Assembly: GCA_051453625.1 (NCBI GenBank)
Contig: JBOZIK010000001.1
Span: forward strand, 155,555,948 to 155,578,725
Direction: 5' to 3'
Length of the DNA: 22,778 bases
From: Welwitschia mirabilis
Taxonomy: Eukaryota > Gnetophyta > Gnetopsida > Welwitschiales
The position numbers and the translations under genes are program-made. The notes under the pieces are model-generated. The model was not told where the DNA came from and searched no databases. It saw only the letters and a list, made by a program, of their open reading frames with translations. Each line of letters begins with the position of its first letter. Position 1 is the stretch's first letter. Positions 18,836 through 22,778 of this stretch are shown one piece after another.

Positions 18836-19280
18836 TTTAAAGACTTTAAATAATGATTCTTCGCTTAATCTTTTAAAGCCTCATTATTATTCTAACCTAG
18901 TAACCATCTTGAATGCTCAATATCCTACAGTTAATGGGGGATATATAGCCACCTATCCTGCTTGAATTTCTTCTATTGGTATGAATTATTTTTAAGCTAT
19001 TAAAATTGAGAAATTTAGTACTCTAAGCACACTTAATCATGGTTCTAGTAGCAATTCAACAGGTTCTTTGACCAAAAAAGATGAGACTACTTATAGGTGA
19101 TATTGAAATACTTGATTACAGTCTACTCTATAAGATGTTTATAATAATAAAAAGGGTGAAACTAGAACTAGACATGACTCACATATACCTCATAATAATA
19201 ATGGCGATGAGCTTCAACTAATTTTTGATGGTGAATTAGCCTCATTCAAAACTACTATTCAACATAATCATTGGATAAAA
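18836..19280 (+). pseudogene. Copia integrase-RT linker, decayed
   Basis: This is the variable Ser/Asn-rich linker between integrase and reverse transcriptase, as usual in copia polyproteins. Readable runs include STLSTLNHGSSSNSTGSL-like composition around 19020-19065 and an acidic/basic stretch near 19150-19240. There are no conserved motifs; assignment is by position. Confidence 0.5.
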
Positions 19281-20100
19281 TCCAGATAAGAATAATATAA
19301 TAGCCTTATTAAAAATGGCACTTTAAAGTTGGTCGACCTTTCATTAGGATGCATTGCATTACCTAACGAATGGGCTTTTTACAATAAATATAATGTGAAT
19401 AATACCCTTAAGTGATATAAATATTGGCTTATTGATATAGGCCTACAACAAAATAAAGGACTTGACTACAACGAAGCCTTTGCTTCAATAGTAAAATGGG
19501 CTACCATTAGAATAGTGATTATCTTGACAACACAAAAAGGATGGAAACTTCATCAATTAGATATAAACATTGCCTTTCTTTATGAAGACTTAAAAGAAGA
19601 AATCTACATGATACAACTAAAGGGTTTTGAAGAAAAAGAAAAAGAACACAAGGTGTGTAGATTGATTAAGTATTTATATGGGCTAAAATAAGCACCGAGA
19701 GCTTGGTACACTAAGCTTATAATCAATTCAAATTATATGATTACTAAATATGGATGTCACATTATTCATCAAATCTGATGGGCAAAAATCTACATACATA
19801 GTGGTATATGTGGATAATATGTTGACAACAAGAACTGATGAAGAGGATGTAAAATAAATAAAAATTACATTGAGTAAGGTATTTAATATTTTTAATCTTA
19901 GATTAGATAGATTCTACTTAGGTGTAGAAATTATTCAGCAAAAGGATGGAATCTTCTTAATGTAAAAGAATTACATCAGAGGTCTAATCCAAAAATTTAA
20001 ACTAAAATAAGTAAAAGAAGTTGTAACACCTTTAGAGAAAAATTTTAAAATATCTAGTGATGAAGATGTATGAAGATGTATAACCTACGAATGAAATAGA
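19281..20100 (+). pseudogene. Ty1-copia reverse transcriptase, decayed
   Basis: The opening NGTLKLVDLPLGC (about 19315) matches the family's W-x-L-V-x-L-P-x-G. It is followed by the lysine-tyrosine stretch, DYNEAFASIVKWATIRIVI, KLHQLDINIAFLYEDLKEEI (first catalytic Asp kept, about 19560), EHKVCRLIKYLYGLK, then TAA where relatives have Gln, and APRAWY (19690). The catalytic Y-V-D-D box reads YVDN at 19807-19818, losing one metal-binding Asp. Near the end a perfect 10-base duplication (20061-20080) shifts the frame. The enzyme would copy element RNA to DNA; this copy cannot. Confidence 0.9.
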
Positions 20101-20485
20101 ATATAGAAGTATTATGTAACTAATACTAAATTAGATATATCATATGTTTTTGGTGTGTTGTCAAGATATCTTCATGCACCTAAGGTTACTCATCTAAATG
20201 CTATAAATAAAGTACTAAGGTACCTAAAGAAGATAAAAGAGTTAGGTATCACTGATAAAAGAAACTCTCAATTCATCCTTATGGCATACTCTAACTTAGA
20301 TTTTATTAGAGAAACTAATTCCTCATTGTCAACATCAGGGTATATCATGTTCTTATGAACATCACCTTTGTCTTGATGATCAAAGCATCAGAGAACCATA
20401 GCATGATCTTCTATTAAAGTTAAATATTATTGCGATATGTATTTGTACAAGTTTTTTATACTTAAGAGAATTCTATCATTTCATA
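20101..20485 (+). pseudogene. Ty1-copia RNase H, truncated
   Basis: The frame reads LSRYLHAPKVTHLNAINKVL then RYLKKIKELGI, the RT/RNase H connection with the copia R-Y-L-K motif. SNLDFIRE replaces the usual D-x-D-W-A-G metal site, and STSGYIMFL follows. After a frameshift SKHQRTIA, stop, SSIKVKYYC matches the S-K-K-Q...A-L-S-S-T-E-A-E-Y block, with the catalytic Glu positions changed to Lys. FFILKRILSFH near 20450-20480 is the last recognisable piece. The remaining 80 or so residues of RNase H are missing because the inverted-repeat arm begins here. Confidence 0.85.
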
Positions 20486-20499
20486 AATAAAATAGATTT

Positions 20500-21510
20500 C
20501 TTACATAATACAACACACTAGTCTGAGTGGGAGTGAACCTGAATGTTGTATTCTTATTGAAGACTATCAGATGAGACTCGGATTACTTTTCATAAAGGAA
20601 TAAGGTAATAAAACTTAAATAATAATGTAGAAAATAAAAGATACAATGCAAATTCAAAATGCAACCTGATCTAAATGCAATGTAAAATGAAACTAAACTA
20701 CTTTCCTTCATCCTTAATAAAGGATACCCTTGATGATCTATATCACCCAAGAAATTGTTACTAGATCAAAGGCAACATAAACCATAAGGATATATGACAA
20801 ACTAATATGAAATAAAGAAAACAAATTTTATATTAAAAAGTAATAATATCTAGGTTACAAAATAGTTAGGCCTCAATGAAGGACACAACCCTCCACCAAG
20901 GGAACATCTTTCTGCAACACTCAAGATGGATCTCCCATCCTTTGATCGCTTGTTATGAGAATTTTTGGTATAATGAAGATAGAGAGGGGAGTCGAAGGGG
21001 AACTTATTTATAGAGTTATATATTATAAAATGACAAATAGAAGGCATTAAATATGTGTTATTCTATGGATAAAAAACAAATGAAGCAATCAAGGGTTAGT
21101 TGTTAGAGTCAGTTACAATCCCAGTGTCATCCTAACTGTCATCTAGACAACATAGGGCACGATAACTCTTATAATAGATAACTCATCAGATAACTCAATA
21201 GTATGTCAGCAGTCCAAATTAGCATTGAAATTTGTTATTGTCCTGCTTGTTATGGGGATGATAGAGGGAACAACTGTCTTCTTTAATCATTTTATTGAGG
21301 AGAAGCTAGCATTTTTTATTAGAAATAGCCTTCCATAGTCATGAGTATCAGAATGTGCCATAAATGCCTCAAATATTGCTAAGAATTGTACATTTTTGAG
21401 ATCTTCCATTAATTCTCCAAAATCATTAGAATTACACCTAAACATGTGTAAATGTCCTATGAAATAGCTCATAAAATCCCATCAAATAACCACAAATTGG
21501 TAATGCAACA
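20500..21510 (-). mobile_element. Probable 3' LTR (right copy, minus strand)
   Basis: Read on the minus strand it starts TGTTGCATTACCAAT at 21510 after the polypurine tract. It carries TATAAATAA (21012-21004) and the conserved leader, and ends near 20490-20535, next to copia RNase H. The inner terminus could not be fixed. The LTR end abuts an interrupted RNase H frame, so the simplest reading is that this element inserted into the copia element. Confidence 0.45.
21004..21012 (-). promoter_or_regulatory. TATA box in the right LTR
   Basis: TATAAATAA on the minus strand is the counterpart of 4007-4015, with TTCCCCTTC following in both copies. A second A/T run on the plus strand (TATATATTATAAAA, about 21017) is an alternative if the LTR is read in copia orientation. 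Confidence 0.45.
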
Positions 21511-21513
21511 TAA

Positions 21514-21523
21514 CCCTCCACTT
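21514..21523 (-). promoter_or_regulatory. Candidate polypurine tract (right copy)
   Basis: The minus strand reads AAGTGGAGGG three bases before TGTTG, the same arrangement as at 3494-3503. Confidence 0.45.
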
Positions 21524-21687
21524 AGCCTTTGTCAGTCCTTAACAAAAATTAGGCAAAAAATCACTAATGTGAGTGAATTTGTCTTACAAAAAATCAATCT
21601 AAAAATTATAAAATAGGCTCATAAAACATATCTCATAGCAAAATAACATGTAATGCATTATATGTATGAAAATTTTAAAATTATGTA

Positions 21688-21831
21688 TCATGAAAGCTCT
21701 AAAATAACTCAAAAATTTATGAAAATGAGTCATGAAAATGGGTCTTACCCCCTTGAGAATCATGAAAGCTCTAAAATAACTCAAAAATTTATGAAAATGA
21801 GTCATGGAAATGGGTCTTACCCCCTTGAGAA
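21688..21831. repeat. 72-bp tandem duplication
   Basis: Two adjacent 72-base copies (21688-21759 and 21760-21831) differ at a single base (GAAAATGGG versus GGAAATGGG). The corresponding place in the left arm (about 3230-3340) has a single, diverged copy, so the duplication arose in the right arm after the arms separated. Open frames overlapping it owe their length to this repeat. Confidence 0.95.
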
Positions 21832-22778
21832 GCAGTACATTCCATATTAGATAATAAAGTAAAGAAAACAGATGGCTGTGAGAAGACAGATGATGAATGA
21901 TTTTGAAACTTGGAGATCTTTAAAAGAAGTATAAAGCTGAATAAAGAAATGTCAAATTTGAAAAATATAAATAGATAACATATTCTGACAAACAAAAAAA
22001 GAATGGACAAAAAAAAAATGTTTCATCACAAAAATTAAGTAAGAGCAGCATTTACAACTCCAAAATACTGAAAATAAAAATCATAAATTTATTTAAGTAA
22101 GAAAAGATTGCTTTATTGAAAACTAAGCAAGGAAAGCATTAAGGTCCTAAAAAGATAAGAAAATGTAGTAATAACTTTAAAATAACTAACCAAACTACAA
22201 AAGAAAATAGAAAGCATGGACAGAAGGTAACATAAACAAAATATAGCCTACATATCTGACATTTTAACTTAGCAGACTTCCATGAAAGAAATCATAACAT
22301 CACTTGATTTTAAAATGCATGACTTAATGTATAAAAAATTCCATTTAATAAAGTAGTGGCTATGATGATGCTAAAAGAAATGTGATTTAAATAATGATTG
22401 AATAGACCAAAGAATTGCTCAAAAATAAACTCACCTACCAAAATTTCAAGATAAACATCTAAATCTCAAGAAATGAAATGATCATGTGGAAGGACTAAGA
22501 GTCTAAGAAACAAGTAATTCTTCTGATGACACCAAGGACATTATTAGTCCCTTAGCCTCTTAGTTTTTATTATTTTATTATCTATAATAAGGGAAGTACA
22601 ACCATAGTTAGAGAAGTAAAGACCCATGAAGCATGACCAATTGACCTCCTAGTGAATTTTCCATGGTTACTATATTATACTACCAAAGGCTCCTTTTAGA
22701 AACATTGTCCTTGGTGTACTTGCGATAGGACATCATGGTTATCATGTTTTTGAAAATATCTTAAATATAAAATGTCAT

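Larger units (their letters stand above)
20405..22778 (-). repeat. Right arm of the ~2.3-kb long inverted repeat (runs off window)
   Basis: This is the reverse-complement partner of 2325-4590, separated from it by about 15.8 kb. It starts inside the copia RNase H frame and continues to the last base of the window, so its full length is unknown. All landmarks of the left arm occur in reverse order: TTACATAATACAACACACTA (20501), GATCCATCTTGAGT and TATAAATAA on the minus strand, the polypurine tract, and CCATGATGTCCTA on the minus strand near 22730. It differs from the left arm by a 72-bp tandem duplication and many substitutions. Confidence 0.85.

Noticed and set aside
21599-21850. Two overlapping open frames on both strands
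   Set aside because: Their length and repeated peptides come only from the 72-bp tandem duplication.
1-22778. tRNA, rRNA, CRISPR arrays, bacterial operons or plasmid features
   Set aside because: None was seen. Content, introns and element types are those of a plant nuclear genome.

Overview
The window looks like AT-rich, gene-poor plant nuclear DNA, probably from a seed plant. It is a nest of old transposable elements plus a block of decayed host-gene fragments. The plant call rests on degenerate Ty3-gypsy and Ty1-copia polyproteins, CACTA-type transposon ends, and exon pieces of plant gene families bounded by GT/AG splice sites. No intact protein-coding gene, tRNA, rRNA or CRISPR array was seen. 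Many in-frame stops sit where the family has Gln, Arg or Trp (CAA/CAG to TAA/TAG, CGA to TGA, TGG to TGA), as expected from decay of methylated cytosine. All identifications are from reading motifs by eye; no database search was run.

Layout. 1-199: right end of a CACTA-like DNA transposon, abutting a Ty3-gypsy gag/protease remnant (200-1390, + strand). The reverse transcriptase, RNase H and integrase of that element are missing. The sequence runs on through T-rich 3' internal DNA to a polypurine tract (3494-3503) and a probable 3' LTR (from 3507, TATA box at 4007). About 2325-4590 is the left arm of a large, diverged inverted repeat. Its partner fills about 20405 to the window end. The inner edge of both arms is the 3' end of a copia RNase H reading frame, so both arms carry the same junction between copia and the second element.

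4591-15655 lies between the retroelement parts and is the most interesting region. On the minus strand, reading from high to low coordinates, it holds: the N-terminal part of a DM13/DOMON (cytochrome b561-type) protein (14780-13735); an unidentified coding-like stretch with coiled-coil composition (12605-11480); a 110-base assembly gap (10968-11077); six exons of a plant AAA+ ATPase with most splice junctions intact (10475-9165); one exon of an NRT1/PTR (NPF) transporter with both splice sites (8990-8784); and an unidentified Asn/Ser-rich coding-like stretch with a 14-residue repeat (8045-7200). Three recognised and at least two unrecognised genes, truncated and in the same orientation, look like fragments captured by a transposon. 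A second CACTA right end closes the block at 15660-15967, but no matching left end was found.

16599-20485 is a heavily mutated Ty1-copia polyprotein (+ strand) with gag, protease, integrase, reverse transcriptase and RNase H in order. It is cut off inside RNase H, where the right arm of the inverted repeat begins. The right arm carries a recent 72-bp tandem duplication absent from the left arm.
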